Shown here piece after piece: positions 1 to 8,644 of a stretch of 64,000 nucleotides of DNA. The stretch's first letter is position 1. Each line of letters begins with the position of its first letter. The DNA is from Clostridia bacterium (GTDB taxonomy: Bacteria; Bacillota; Clostridia; Lachnospirales; CAG-274), in the NCBI GenBank assembly GCA_030524425.1, contig JAUNGN010000004.1, forward strand, positions 84,731 to 148,730, read 5' to 3'. The translations under genes were made by a program, and so were the position numbers. Below the pieces are notes generated by a model, which saw only the letters and a list, made by a program, of their open reading frames with translations, made no database searches and was not told the DNA's origin.

Positions 1-264
1 AGTATCATAATAGAAGTCATGAGCAAGGTCACTGCTGTTATAGCTGTTATAGCTGCTGCTGTAATATCCGTATTCTCTGGCAGCATTGCTTCCCATAGTA
101 GCCCTGGTATAGCGGATGTTACCGCTTGTCCTTGATGTATGATAGCTTTTTCCCGTGTTATAGCTGCTGTGTCCGGCTCTGCTATAGCCTTTTGATGCAC
201 TTTTAGTAAAAGAGTTATTGCTTCTCTTATAACTGCCGTTATAGCCGGCCCTGTTAGACCTCAT
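1..264 (-). CDS. N-terminal part of FtsL-position cell-division gene (cut by window edge)
   Basis: An open frame runs from the ATG at 264 to the window edge with no stop (88 codons). A strong GGGGGAG site lies 7 nt before the ATG, so the start is well supported. The visible part is hydrophilic and low-complexity, rich in Ser, Tyr, Asn, Gly and Arg, with short SYN/YNS repeats near residues 75-81; no membrane segment is reached. It follows rsmH by 23 nt in the same direction. In Clostridia this slot (mraZ-rsmH-X-pbp) usually holds a small FtsL-like bitopic division protein with a disordered cytoplasmic N-terminus. The assignment rests on position only, and the protein could be an unrelated disordered protein. 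Confidence 0.6.
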   Translation of the reverse strand, partial: MRSNRAGYNGSYKRSNNSFTKSASKGYSRAGHSSYNTGKSYHTSRTSGNIRYTRATMGSNAAREYGYYSSSYNSYNSSDLAHDFYYDT

Positions 265-287
265 GCAGCTCTCCCCCTTTCAAAAAG

Positions 288-1226
288 CTAAAGCTTTTCA
301 ATAATTCTCAGTTTAGCACTATGTGCTCTGCGATTATTCGCAAGTTCTTCCTGCCCCGGCAAAACAGGCTTACGGGTAATAACCCTAACCCTTGGCTTTC
401 TGCCGCACACACAAACAGGAAAATCTCTCGGACAGGTACAAGGATTTTCCATATTTCTAAATACATTCTTAACAATTCTGTCCTCCAGGGAATGGAAAGT
501 AATAATACAAATCCTTCCCTTGGGTTTAAGCAAATCCACCATATCATTTATGGTGTCTTCAAGTATTCCAAGCTCATTATTAACTTCAATCCTTATAGCC
601 TGAAATGTTCTCTTTGCAGGATGAGGACCATCAGTCCTCGCACCCTTTGGCACAGCCTTTTTAATAACAGAAACCAAATCGAAGGTAGTTTCTATAGGCT
701 TTATTTTTCTTTCATTTATGATAAACTCTGCAATTCTCTTTGCCCAGCGTTCCTCACCATAATTCTTAATTATATGAGTAAGCTCATCAGCCGTGTATTC
801 ATTGACCACCACATAAGCAGACAGAGGACGTCTTTGATCCATTCTCATATCGAGAGGAGCATTGTGGTTGTAGGAGAAACCTCTGTCTGCTTCATCAAGC
901 TGGTGGGAGGATACACCGAGATCGAGTAGAAATCCATTAATACTTTCCTGACCTAACCCAAGGTCATAAACTATATTTTTAATATTTGAGAAATTATCCC
1001 TCACATACTTAACATTTGTATAGTCCTTTAATCTTTCGCCTGCAGCCTTTATTGCATTGGCATCCTGATCTATACCTATAAGCATACCGCCCTTTGTAAG
1101 TTTAGATACAATCAGACTTGAATGTCCCGCACCGCCAAGAGTGCAGTCGGCATAAATACCGTCAGGTACAATATTCAACCCTTCTATACATTCCTCCGGC
1201 AATACCGGTGTATGCTCAAAATTCAT
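288..1226 (-). CDS. rsmH: 16S rRNA (cytosine(1402)-N(4))-methyltransferase RsmH
   Basis: SAM-dependent enzyme that N4-methylates C1402 in the decoding centre of 16S rRNA. The 312 residues match the usual family length. The N-terminus (HTPVLPEEC, residues 5-13) and the SAM-binding GGAGHS (31-36) are diagnostic, followed by [11 protein letters not shown] and, near the C-terminus, the conserved ITFHSLEDR and a Cys-rich patch ([12 protein letters not shown]). It lies 69 nt behind mraZ and just before the FtsL-position gene, the standard start of the division and cell-wall cluster. It is probably cotranscribed from the mraZ promoter. The upstream ribosome site (GAG) is weak. Confidence 0.96.
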   Translation of the reverse strand: MNFEHTPVLPEECIEGLNIVPDGIYADCTLGGAGHSSLIVSKLTKGGMLIGIDQDANAIKAAGERLKDYTNVKYVRDNFSNIKNIVYDLGLGQESINGFLLDLGVSSHQLDEADRGFSYNHNAPLDMRMDQRRPLSAYVVVNEYTADELTHIIKNYGEERWAKRIAEFIINERKIKPIETTFDLVSVIKKAVPKGARTDGPHPAKRTFQAIRIEVNNELGILEDTINDMVDLLKPKGRICIITFHSLEDRIVKNVFRNMENPCTCPRDFPVCVCGRKPRVRVITRKPVLPGQEELANNRRAHSAKLRIIEKL

Positions 1227-1295
1227 ATTCTCAAATCCTTATATATAAATTTCCCAAAAGCTGCCGGTTTTTAAACAGAACAGCCCATGGTATAA

Positions 1296-1724
1296 TTAAA
1301 TTCCAAATTCACTAAGTAAATCAAGGCTTTCATCATCAAAGTTGTAAGAAGAATTATATTCTTCCCACTTAGCCTTGTCCCAAATTTCAACCTTATTACC
1401 GTTACCGGTGCTTACTATTTCTTTTGTAATGCCTGCATATTCTCTTAATTTCTGGGGAATCATTATTCTTCCGTTGCCATCAGGCTCACATTCAAAGGCT
1501 GAAGCAAGCTTAAATCTTTTATAAGCCATAGCTTTTCGGTTAGTGGCAGGCAGTTTATTAAGCTTTGAAACCAGCTCATTCCAGCTTTCCATGGTGTAAA
1601 GGGCAAGACAGCTGTCAAGCTCCTGGGTTACAATAAACTTGTCCCCAAGCTCTTCCCTGAATTTAGCAGGGACAATTGCTCTGCCTTTTGCATCAATATT
1701 ATGTATATATTCGCCTATAAACAT
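1296..1724 (-). CDS. mraZ: Transcriptional regulator and division/cell-wall cluster protein MraZ
   Basis: MraZ is a small ring-forming DNA-binding protein of the AbrB/SpoVT superfamily that represses its own division-cluster promoter. I place the start at the ATG at 1724 (MFIGEYIHNIDAKGR), which begins like other MraZ proteins and gives 142 residues. A longer in-frame version reaching 1757 would translate the operator repeats and is unlikely. Two SpoVT-like repeats are visible: DAKGRAIVPAKFREEL near residues 9-24, and DGNGRIMIPQKLREYA in the second half. It is the first gene of the cluster and is preceded by a clear tandem-repeat operator. Confidence 0.95.
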   Translation of the reverse strand: MFIGEYIHNIDAKGRAIVPAKFREELGDKFIVTQELDSCLALYTMESWNELVSKLNKLPATNRKAMAYKRFKLASAFECEPDGNGRIMIPQKLREYAGITKEIVSTGNGNKVEIWDKAKWEEYNSSYNFDDESLDLLSEFGI

Positions 1725-1726
1725 AA

Positions 1727-1787
1727 AACCACCGCTTTCAAACCACCGATTCGCCAACGCAAACCACTTTTAACCACTTTCAACCAC
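1727..1787 (-). promoter_or_regulatory. Tandem GTGGTT boxes, likely MraZ operator
   Basis: On the coding (minus) strand GTGGTT recurs at 1782-1787, 1772-1777, 1762-1767, 1741-1746 and 1727-1732. The first three are exactly 10 bp apart, and a degenerate fourth (TTGGCG, core TGG at 1754-1756) keeps that phase. MraZ is known to bind direct TGG-containing repeats at 10-bp spacing upstream of mraZ. The copy nearest the gene (GGTGGTTTT before the ATG) also serves as the ribosome-binding site, so bound repressor could block translation-initiation DNA as well. The two proximal copies break the 10-bp phase. Confidence 0.82.
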
Positions 1788-1804
1788 CTTGTTACTTATT
1801 TTAC

Positions 1805-2270
1805 AATATTTAAGTAAAAATAGCAATAGGAAAAAATGGCAAATTTATCACAAATTTATGGGGTTTTATATAAATATTGCTCAATGAACATAATTTGAAT
1901 TTAATCACTAAATATAGTATATCACATAACAGAAAAACTAGATATAGTATTTTTCAATATTTTTTAACATTTTTTAACATTCGCGTAATATGTCAGTAAC
2001 AACCGCATATTTGTTGTATTTTTGCACAATTATTTTATTGTTTTTTTAAAATATTAATACATTTGTTATATTTTATATTACAGTAATATTATTTTTATTA
2101 GTCATTTTTGTTTCCACTTGTGCAATTGATACAACAAATATAAATTTTTTTGTATAAAATCCTTAAAGACAATTGAAATAATAATTTTTATTGTGACATT
2201 TTCACAAAATTCATATTTTTAAACCCTGCCGCCGTATATACCTGTATTTTTATAATGCTATGTAAAAAAC
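1805..2270. other. AT-rich intergenic region without a recognisable gene
   Basis: About 465 bases, very AT-rich with poly-T and poly-A runs, between the mraZ operator and the tRNA promoter. The motif ATATAGTAT occurs twice (near 1913 and 1946). The mraZ promoter must lie in the left part, but I could not identify a convincing -35/-10 pair. I see no open frame or structured RNA that I can support. Confidence 0.5.
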
Positions 2271-2273
2271 ATA

Positions 2274-2302
2274 TTGACAAACGCCTTAATTTTTAGTATA
2301 GT
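2274..2302 (+). promoter_or_regulatory. Promoter of tRNA-Thr(GGT)
   Basis: TTGACA at 2274-2279, a 17-nt spacer and TATAGT at 2297-2302 form a near-consensus vegetative promoter. The predicted start (about 2309) is only a few bases before the tRNA 5' end at 2315. Confidence 0.85.
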
Positions 2303-2314
2303 ATTGTTGTATCT

Positions 2315-2387
2315 GCTGATATAGCTCAGGAGGTAGAGCGCAGCATTGGTAGTGCTGAGGTCACGGGTCCGACTCCCGTTATCAGCT
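2315..2387 (+). tRNA. tRNA-Thr (anticodon GGT)
   Basis: The full cloverleaf folds: acceptor GCTGATA/TATCAGC, D-stem GCTC/GAGC with G18G19 in the loop, anticodon stem CAGCA/TGCTG around loop TTGGTAG (anticodon GGT at 34-36), variable loop AGGTC, T-stem ACGGG/CCCGT. The discriminator is T and no CCA is encoded. The T-loop reads TCCGACT, with C instead of the near-universal U (pseudouridine) at position 55. It stands alone between its own promoter and terminator. Confidence 0.95.
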
Positions 2388-2392
2388 TTTAT

Positions 2393-2428
2393 AAAATCCC
2401 TGTAAGTAAGCTACTTGCAGGGATTTTT
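2393..2428 (+). terminator. Rho-independent terminator of tRNA-Thr
   Basis: AAAATCCCTG and CAGGGATTTT pair around the central AAGTA/TACTT arm, and the sequence continues into a T-rich tail. It lies 6 nt after the tRNA. Confidence 0.85.
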
Positions 2429-2463
2429 CTTTTATTAAAATATTGCACAAAAGTTTTAAAAAT

Positions 2464-2492
2464 ACAACATAGGGGACTGTCCCCTATGTTGT
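2464..2492 (-). terminator. Perfect 14-bp inverted repeat at the 3' end of panBCD
   Basis: ACAACATAGGGGAC and its exact complement flank a single base (2478). On the minus strand it is followed by ATTTTTAAAAC, so it probably terminates the pan operon, whose last stop is at 2499. The GGGGACTGTCCCC core with almost no loop could instead be a small dispersed palindromic repeat. Confidence 0.6.
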
Positions 2493-2498
2493 TCACTT

Positions 2499-2891
2499 TT
2501 AAAATATATCAAACAATTGTCCATGTTTTTCATAGCTTGATATTTTGCTTATTTTATTATTATCGTCTACAAAAACAACCTTAGGCTTATGATTTTTTGC
2601 CTCATTGGTATTCACACTGCAATATGCCATTATAATAACATAATCTCCCTTTTGAACGCATCGCGCCGCCGCACCGTTTAAACAAATCATGCCGGAGCCT
2701 TTTTCTCCTGCAATAACATAGGTTTCAAATCTTTCACCGTTGTTTACATCGGCAATCTGCACCTTTTCATATTCCATAATGCCTGATGCCTCTAAAAGCT
2801 CAGAATCTATAGTAATACTCCCTACATAGTCAAGCTCAGCCTGCACAACCCTTGCACGATGTATTTTGCTTTTTAACATAGTAATTTCCAT
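2499..2891 (-). CDS. panD: Aspartate 1-decarboxylase (PanD)
   Basis: A pyruvoyl enzyme that decarboxylates L-aspartate to beta-alanine for pantothenate synthesis. The proenzyme self-cleaves at Gly-Ser; here the site is YVGSIT near residue 24-25 of the shorter form. LNGAAARC and the IIMAY strand are also typical. Two starts are possible: the ATG at 2891 (GGAG 9 nt upstream, lying inside the end of panC) or the ATG at 2879 ([11 protein letters not shown]), where most family members begin. The residues after about 118 are a poorly conserved tail. It is the last gene of panB-panC-panD, separated from panC by 6 nt. Confidence 0.93.
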   Translation of the reverse strand: MEITMLKSKIHRARVVQAELDYVGSITIDSELLEASGIMEYEKVQIADVNNGERFETYVIAGEKGSGMICLNGAAARCVQKGDYVIIMAYCSVNTNEAKNHKPKVVFVDDNNKISKISSYEKHGQLFDIF

Positions 2892-2897
2892 AATATT

Positions 2898-3737
2898 TTA
2901 CTCCATAATAAAATTATCAATTAATCTTGTTTTGCCAATATACACTGCCACAGCCATAAGCATAGGTGCTTTAACACTTTCAATAGGCTTTAATGTATCT
3001 AAATCAACTATTTCAACATAATCAATCTTGGCTAAAACCTCTTTATTAATTTCAGCCTTTGCCATATCAATTATTTTATTGCAATCCGTTTCTCCCTTTT
3101 CAATCATAGTCCTTGCCATATTGAGTGAACGGGAAAGACAAAGTGCAGCACTTCTTTCCTCTGTATTTAAGTATGTATTTCTTGAGCTTTTTGCAAGACC
3201 GTCAGCCTCACGCACAATAGGACAGCCTGTAATTTCAATATCAAAATTCAAATCCTGTACCATTTTTCTTATTACACAAAGCTGTTGTGCATCCTTCTGT
3301 CCAAAATAAGCTCTGTCAGGAGTGACAATATTAAAAAGCTTGCTTACTACAGTACAAACACCGCTGAAATGTATAGGTCTTGTTTTACCGCAAAGCACCT
3401 TTGTAATTTCTCTCATATCAACAAAGGTTAAAGGATTTACATACATTTCATCAGCCTCAGGATTAAATATAACATCAGCACCTGCCTCTTCACAAAGCTT
3501 TGAATCTGCCTCAATATCTCTTGGATAGCTTTCAAAATCCTCATTTGGCGCAAACTGTGCAGGATTTACAAAATCACTTACAACTACTCTGTCGTTTTCA
3601 GCCACTGCTCTTACAATAAGGCTCTTATGCCCCTCGTGAAGGTAGCCCATAGTAGGTACAAGTCCTACACTAAGCCCTTCCCCTTTCCATTCCTTAACTA
3701 TTTTTCTAAGCTCATCTATTGTTTTAACAACCTTCAT
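2898..3737 (-). CDS. panC: Pantothenate synthetase (pantoate-beta-alanine ligase)
   Basis: An ATP-dependent ligase joining pantoate and beta-alanine. The 279 residues match the family. It shows the nucleotidyl-transferase signature PTMGYLHEGH (28-37), the substrate-site VNPAQF and GQKD motifs, and the KSSRN loop equivalent to KMSKS. It sits between panB (15-nt gap) and panD, so the three genes form one operon supplying the whole branch from ketoisovalerate and aspartate, except for the ketopantoate reductase, which is not in this window. Confidence 0.96.
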   Translation of the reverse strand: MKVVKTIDELRKIVKEWKGEGLSVGLVPTMGYLHEGHKSLIVRAVAENDRVVVSDFVNPAQFAPNEDFESYPRDIEADSKLCEEAGADVIFNPEADEMYVNPLTFVDMREITKVLCGKTRPIHFSGVCTVVSKLFNIVTPDRAYFGQKDAQQLCVIRKMVQDLNFDIEITGCPIVREADGLAKSSRNTYLNTEERSAALCLSRSLNMARTMIEKGETDCNKIIDMAKAEINKEVLAKIDYVEIVDLDTLKPIESVKAPMLMAVAVYIGKTRLIDNFIME

Positions 3738-3752
3738 ATCAGTTCTCCTGTA

Positions 3753-4580
3753 TTAATATAATTTTTCAATAACGCTTTCATCAATTTTAAACGTGTGTTC
3801 TTCCCTTGGGAATTTGCCTGAAATAACCTCTTCGTGATATTTTTTAAAGCAGTCTTTCATTATTTCTCCAACCTCGCCGTATTTCTTAACAAATTTAGGT
3901 GTAAAATCCGAATATAATCCAAGCATATCCTGATACACCAAAACCTGACCGTCACAGCTGACTCCTGCTCCTATACCTATTGTAGGTATTGAAAGCTTTT
4001 CTGTTATAATTTTGGCAAGCTCAGCAGGAACACACTCAAGTACTACGGCAAAGGCTCCTGCTTCTTCTACAGCCAAAGCATCTTCAGCCACTTTTTTTGC
4101 CGCCTCCTCTGTTTTGCCCTGTACTTTAAATCCGCCAAAGGCCTTAACAGACTGAGGAGTAAGCCCTATATGAGCAACTACAGGTATTGATGCCTTTGTA
4201 ATAGCCTTAATATGCCCGGCAAAATCTATACCGCCCTCAAGCTTTACTGCTCCTGCATTGCCCTCCTTCATAAGCCTGCCTGCATTAACTACAGCATCAT
4301 AAACCGATGTCTGATATGACATAAAAGGCATATCGGCTATAACTAAAGCGTTTTTTACACCTCTTGCAACAGCCCTTGTATGATGTATCATATCCTCCAT
4401 AGTCACAGATAAGGTATCCTCATAGCCAAGCATAACCATACCTAAAGAATCACCGACCAAAATACTGTTTACTCCCGACTCATCAATAAGCTTTGCCGTT
4501 GAATAATCGTAGGCAGTAAGCATTGAAATTCTTTCTCCCTTTTCCTTGGCAGCTAAAAATGTTGCCTTTGTGTTTTTCAT
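3753..4580 (-). CDS. panB: 3-methyl-2-oxobutanoate hydroxymethyltransferase (PanB)
   Basis: Transfers a hydroxymethyl group from 5,10-methylene-THF to ketoisovalerate, the first committed step to pantothenate. The 275 residues match the family. Motifs include [12 protein letters not shown] (20-31), the metal-binding [12 protein letters not shown] (42-53) and [17 protein letters not shown], in a typical TIM barrel. The start codon has GGAGG 6 nt upstream. It is the first gene of panBCD and is preceded by a long leader of about 500 nt, which suggests regulation in the RNA. Confidence 0.96.
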   Translation of the reverse strand: MKNTKATFLAAKEKGERISMLTAYDYSTAKLIDESGVNSILVGDSLGMVMLGYEDTLSVTMEDMIHHTRAVARGVKNALVIADMPFMSYQTSVYDAVVNAGRLMKEGNAGAVKLEGGIDFAGHIKAITKASIPVVAHIGLTPQSVKAFGGFKVQGKTEEAAKKVAEDALAVEEAGAFAVVLECVPAELAKIITEKLSIPTIGIGAGVSCDGQVLVYQDMLGLYSDFTPKFVKKYGEVGEIMKDCFKKYHEEVISGKFPREEHTFKIDESVIEKLY

Positions 4581-5058
4581 AATATTACCTCCGTTTTAAT
4601 TCTTTTTCCCATCACAATAAAAACTGCCAATTTTTTAACAGCCTTAATAAATTTCTTAATTCCAGAAAATTTTGTGATAATTCAGAAAAGATGCTCCCCC
4701 TTTCTGCTGAAGGGGATTTTGGGTAAATTGAACAGATAAATATATTAGACATATCTGCATTAATGAAAATGTCAGACCACAGAGAACCGCTGCAACGGCA
4801 AATAAATTTTTTCGTTATACTCCTCATATTTTCCAATCTGCTCCACACATCAGTGTCAGTTACAGTTGTAAATATGAAATTTAAATATAAATAATAATTA
4901 AGCTTTGCCCTTGTATTTTTTAAATATGAGCCAATCATATTGGTTTTAATAATTCCTGCTTTGATAATATCACCTCTTTTGCAGATAATACCATTACAGG
5001 GGATTCTGTATCCGGTGCAGTTTCATTAAGAATACTACCCATAAACAAGTATCACAAC
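4581..5058 (-). promoter_or_regulatory. Long panBCD leader region
   Basis: About 480 nt separate the predicted transcription start (near 5079) from panB. It holds a G/C hairpin (CCCCTT with AAGGGG, about 4690-4715) and two short overlapping open frames (4935-5042 and 4612-4938, joined by ATGA) that have no convincing ribosome sites and resemble nothing I know. Pantothenate operons in Firmicutes and other phyla often carry the conserved 'pan' RNA motif in this position. I could not confirm its conserved stem by eye, so this is a candidate location only. Confidence 0.4.
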
Positions 5059-5114
5059 AGGAAATTTAAATTTCCTATGAGTATCAATATATCACTTTTT
5101 AAGCATAAATACAA
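5059..5114 (-). promoter_or_regulatory. Promoter of panBCD with an 18-bp palindrome at the start site
   Basis: On the minus strand TTGTAT (5109-5114), a 17-nt spacer and TATATT (5086-5091) make a good promoter. The perfect 18-bp palindrome at 5059-5076 (AGGAAATT and its complement) begins 10 bp after the -10, across the predicted transcription start, where a repressor operator would be expected. No regulator gene is adjacent. Confidence 0.55.
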
Positions 5115-5173
5115 GTTTAATATAAAAATAATTTTTTATATCGGGCACAATAAAGAATGCCCTTAAATTTAAT

Positions 5174-5210
5174 AAACAAAAAGCCCTTTGCTGACTTAAT
5201 CAGCAAGGGC
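5174..5210 (-). terminator. Terminator overlapping the MATE gene stop
   Basis: On the minus strand GCCCTTGCTGA and TCAGCAAAGGGC pair around a short loop and are followed by TTTTTGTTT. The stop codon of the MATE gene (5196-5198) lies in the loop, an economical arrangement. Confidence 0.85.
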
Positions 5211-6569
5211 CCTATTCCGCTCTTTTAATCCTCTTAAAACAGGTGTCTGCAATATTACGGCAAGAGCAAATGTAAATATATCTGAAACCATCTGACAAAT
5301 TTCTATACCGGTAATTCCGAAAATCTTGGGCAAAATAATAATCAAGGGTATAAATATAAGTCCCTGTCTTGAAATAGCAAGAGCAGTTGCCCTGACAGGC
5401 TTTCTTATTGTCTGTAAAAGCATATTTGAAAGCACTATAAAGCTGTTGAGAGGAAAGACAATACACTGATATCTCAATGCTGCAGAAGCTATTTTTTCAA
5501 CCTCCGGACCATTGCCAAAAGCATTTACTAACTGTGGTGCAAAAATTATTCCTAAAACAGATACGGCAACAAGAAATACAAAGGCAAACCTAACACAAAA
5601 CCAAAAAGCCTTAAGAACTCTCTTATACAAGCCTGCACCATAATTAAAGCCGCAGACAGGCTGAAATCCCTGACCGAAGCCGATAATTACTGAATTGGCA
5701 AACATGGCAATTTTAGACACAACAGCCATGGCAGCAATTGCAACTTCACCATAAGGCTTTGCCGCAAAATTCAGACAAATAGCGGCTACACTTGCTATAC
5801 CCTGTCTGCAGAGGGAAGGAGAACCTCCGGCTATAATCTCCTTATAAAGGTAAAAGGACGGCTTAAAATTTTTAAGTCTTATTTTTATTGCACTGCTTTT
5901 ATTAATGCCCCATACAAGAAGCAGAAAACTGACAAACTGACTGATAACAGTTGCAAGGGCCGCACCGGTAACTCCCATGTCAAGCCTAAATATAAATATG
6001 GGGTCAAGCACAATGTTAAGCACCGCACCGCTTGTAATACCTACCATAGCAAAAAAGGCAGAGCCCTGAAATCTGAGCTGATTATTAAGAACCAGTGCAC
6101 CTACCATATAAGGTGAACCTATTAATATAATCCTCATATACTCTATAGCTTTAGGCAAAATAAGCTCTGTAGAGCCAAGTGCCCACGCTAAAGGTTCAAT
6201 AAAAAAAAGTCCGGGCACCATAAGCATAAAGCCTGTAATTACGGCAGTGAAAAAGCCTGTACTTGCCATTTTTTCGGCAAGGTCCGTTTCTTTACTTCCT
6301 AATTTTCTTGATATGTAATTACTGCAGCCATGACCAAAGAAAAAGCCTATAGCCTGAATAACAGCCATCAAAGAAAAAACAACGCCTACTGCACCTGTAG
6401 CAATAATATTATCCTTACTCCTGCCGAGAAAAAATGTATCGGCCATATTGTAAAAAGAAGAAACAAGCATACTTATAATTGTAGGCACCGCAAGCCTGCA
6501 AATAAGCTTTTCAACAGGTGTCTTTGTCATCCATATTAATTTTTCTTCATTTGTCATTTGTTTTGACAT
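5196..6569 (-). CDS. MATE family multidrug/cation antiporter
   Basis: A polytopic membrane exporter of the MATE (MatE) family that extrudes drugs or metabolites using a Na+ or H+ gradient. At 457 residues it has the family's 12 expected membrane segments in two homologous halves; PTIISMLVSSFYNMADTFF near the N-terminus and the mid-protein GFQPVCGFNYGA are typical. I place the start at the ATG at 6569 (MSKQMT), with AAGGAAGG upstream; a TTG six codons earlier lies inside that ribosome site. It is transcribed alone and ends within its own terminator. The substrate cannot be told from sequence. Confidence 0.92.
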   Translation of the reverse strand: MSKQMTNEEKLIWMTKTPVEKLICRLAVPTIISMLVSSFYNMADTFFLGRSKDNIIATGAVGVVFSLMAVIQAIGFFFGHGCSNYISRKLGSKETDLAEKMASTGFFTAVITGFMLMVPGLFFIEPLAWALGSTELILPKAIEYMRIILIGSPYMVGALVLNNQLRFQGSAFFAMVGITSGAVLNIVLDPIFIFRLDMGVTGAALATVISQFVSFLLLVWGINKSSAIKIRLKNFKPSFYLYKEIIAGGSPSLCRQGIASVAAICLNFAAKPYGEVAIAAMAVVSKIAMFANSVIIGFGQGFQPVCGFNYGAGLYKRVLKAFWFCVRFAFVFLVAVSVLGIIFAPQLVNAFGNGPEVEKIASAALRYQCIVFPLNSFIVLSNMLLQTIRKPVRATALAISRQGLIFIPLIIILPKIFGITGIEICQMVSDIFTFALAVILQTPVLRGLKERNRALAD

Positions 6570-6644
6570 ATTTCCGCCTTCCTTCAATATAAACCGTAAT
6601 TATAATTCAGTAAATTTTTTATAAACCACTTTTATTAACACTTC

Positions 6645-6672
6645 AAAAAAGGGCAGTGCTTACACACCGCCC
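6645..6672 (-). terminator. Terminator after RNase J
   Basis: On the minus strand GGGCGGTG and CACTGCCC pair and are followed by TTTTTT. It lies 11 nt beyond the RNase J stop. Confidence 0.85.
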
Positions 6673-6682
6673 TCCGCCTTAA

Positions 6683-8473
6683 TTATTCAATATCCATTAC
6701 TATAGGCAGTATCATAGGACTTCTCTTTGTCTTTTGCCACAAGTAATCTCTCAAGGTATCCTTAATAAGAGTCTTAATATAAGCCCACTCATTAATATTC
6801 TTTCTTTCACACTTAGCAAGAGCTTCATTTACAACAGCCTTAGCATCGTCCATAAGCTCTTCGCTTTCTCTCACATATACAAAGCCTCGTGAAATAATAT
6901 CGGGACCGCTTAGAATTTCACCGCTATATTTATCCATGGCAACAACAACAATCATTAATCCATCCTGTGAAAGATGGCGTCTGTCTCTTAAAACAATGTT
7001 GCCTACATCACCTACACCAAGGCCATCAACAAATATCTGACCGCTCGGCACAGCATTAACATAATGCTTTGCACTGTTTTTAGTAAGTTCAAGGACATCA
7101 CCGTTAGCCATAACAAACACATTATTTTTATCCATACCAAGCTCACAGGCAAGATTTTTATGACAGCGGAGCATTTTATACTCACCATGAATAGGCATTA
7201 AATACTTAGGCTTAACAAGAGAATGCATAATCTTTATTTCTTCCTGTCTTGCATGGCCTGAAACATGAACATCCATAAGACCGTCATAAATAACGTCAGC
7301 ACCCTTTTTAATAAGCTCGTTAATTACCTTATAAATACTTTTTTCATTACCGGGAATGGGTGATGCGGAAATAATAATTTTATCAGTAGGCTTAACCTCA
7401 ATCTGCCTGTGCTCACCTAATGCAATCCTTGAAAGTGCCGCCATTGTTTCACCCTGAGAGCCTGTTGTAATAATAACAAGCTCCCCGTCGGAAAAATTTC
7501 TTGCCTCCTGAACATCAATAAGGGTAGTCTTAGGAATATTAAGATAGCCAAGCTCACCGGCAGTCTTAACAACATTAGTCATACTTCTGCCGACAACAGC
7601 CACCTTTCTCTTATGTGCTACAGCAGAATTAACTATCTGCTGAATTCTGTCAATATTTGACGAGAAGGTGGCTACCATTATACGCTGACCCTCACTGTCA
7701 TCAAAAATCTTATCAATAATACCGCCCACCGAGCGTTCGCTCATTGTATAGCCCGTTCTTTCAACATTTGTGCTTTCACACATAAGGAGCAGTACACCCT
7801 TTTTACCCAGCTCCGCAAATCTCTGTAAATCAATCATATCACCCTGAATAGGTGTAAAATCTATTTTAAAATCACCTGTATGAACAACAACGCCTGCAGG
7901 AGTAGTAATTGCAAGAGCAACACTGTCGGCAATAGAATGAGTTGAACGTATAAACTCTACTTTAAAATTCCTGCCAAGCTTTATTGTATCACCTGCATTT
8001 ACATTATTTCTTTCAACACTGTTTAAAATATTATGTTCCTTAAGCTTTGTTTCCACAAGTCCGATAGTAAGCTTTGTGCCGTAAATAGGAACATTAAGTT
8101 CTTTTAAAAAATAAGGCAAAGAACCAATGTGGTCCTCATGACCATGAGTAATTACCACACCAAGCACCTTTTCACTGTTTTTGGTAAGATATGAAAAGTC
8201 GGGAATTACCAAATCAATACCAAGCATATCATCCTCAGGAAAGGCAACACCACAGTCTACAATCAAAATTTCGTCCTCATACTCAAAAGCTGTAATGTTC
8301 TTACCTACTTCATGCAAACCTCCCAAAGGAATAACCTTAAGCTTGGATACCGCCCTGCTTTCGTTCCTTTTTCTGACGGCAGTCCTTCTTTCCAAAGGCT
8401 TCTTCTCAGTTATCATAACCTCAGGGGTTTCGGAAGATTGCTTTGTATTATTTCTAAATTTTCTAGTATACAA
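6683..8473 (-). CDS. rnj: Ribonuclease J (mRNA and rRNA processing nuclease)
   Basis: A zinc-dependent beta-CASP metallo-beta-lactamase nuclease with 5'-3' exo- and endonuclease activity, central to mRNA decay in Firmicutes. HGHEDH at residues 110-115 is the metal site; VVHTGDFK, the beta-CASP region and SGHARQEE follow. At 596 residues it is about 40 longer than typical RNase J1/J2, the extra being a basic, Arg/Lys-rich N-terminal tail (residues 1-42). The start is a TTG at 8473 with GGAGG 10-11 nt upstream and no ATG before residue 20, so a TTG start is likely. The tail may bind RNA or ribosomes (inference). Confidence 0.94.
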   Translation of the reverse strand: MYTRKFRNNTKQSSETPEVMITEKKPLERRTAVRKRNESRAVSKLKVIPLGGLHEVGKNITAFEYEDEILIVDCGVAFPEDDMLGIDLVIPDFSYLTKNSEKVLGVVITHGHEDHIGSLPYFLKELNVPIYGTKLTIGLVETKLKEHNILNSVERNNVNAGDTIKLGRNFKVEFIRSTHSIADSVALAITTPAGVVVHTGDFKIDFTPIQGDMIDLQRFAELGKKGVLLLMCESTNVERTGYTMSERSVGGIIDKIFDDSEGQRIMVATFSSNIDRIQQIVNSAVAHKRKVAVVGRSMTNVVKTAGELGYLNIPKTTLIDVQEARNFSDGELVIITTGSQGETMAALSRIALGEHRQIEVKPTDKIIISASPIPGNEKSIYKVINELIKKGADVIYDGLMDVHVSGHARQEEIKIMHSLVKPKYLMPIHGEYKMLRCHKNLACELGMDKNNVFVMANGDVLELTKNSAKHYVNAVPSGQIFVDGLGVGDVGNIVLRDRRHLSQDGLMIVVVAMDKYSGEILSGPDIISRGFVYVRESEELMDDAKAVVNEALAKCERKNINEWAYIKTLIKDTLRDYLWQKTKRSPMILPIVMDIE

Positions 8474-8644
8474 AAAAATTACACCTCCATAAATTTTGTT
8501 AAATTTTATATATCTTCATGATTTTTCGCACAACAATAACAAGACCTGTAAGTCTTGCTTAATCTGTAATAACTATTTTATATTAAATTACAAGTATATA
8601 TACAACAAGGCATAGTATTCCCACGGCTACACCTTAATTACATC

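Noticed and set aside
321..929. A 202-codon open frame opposite rsmH
   Set aside because: It is antisense to a clear rsmH and its translation looks random; no ribosome site.
4612..5042. Two overlapping short open frames (35 and 108 codons) upstream of panB
   Set aside because: They lack good ribosome sites and recognisable features, and lie in the panB leader; I treat the region as a leader and note the frames only.
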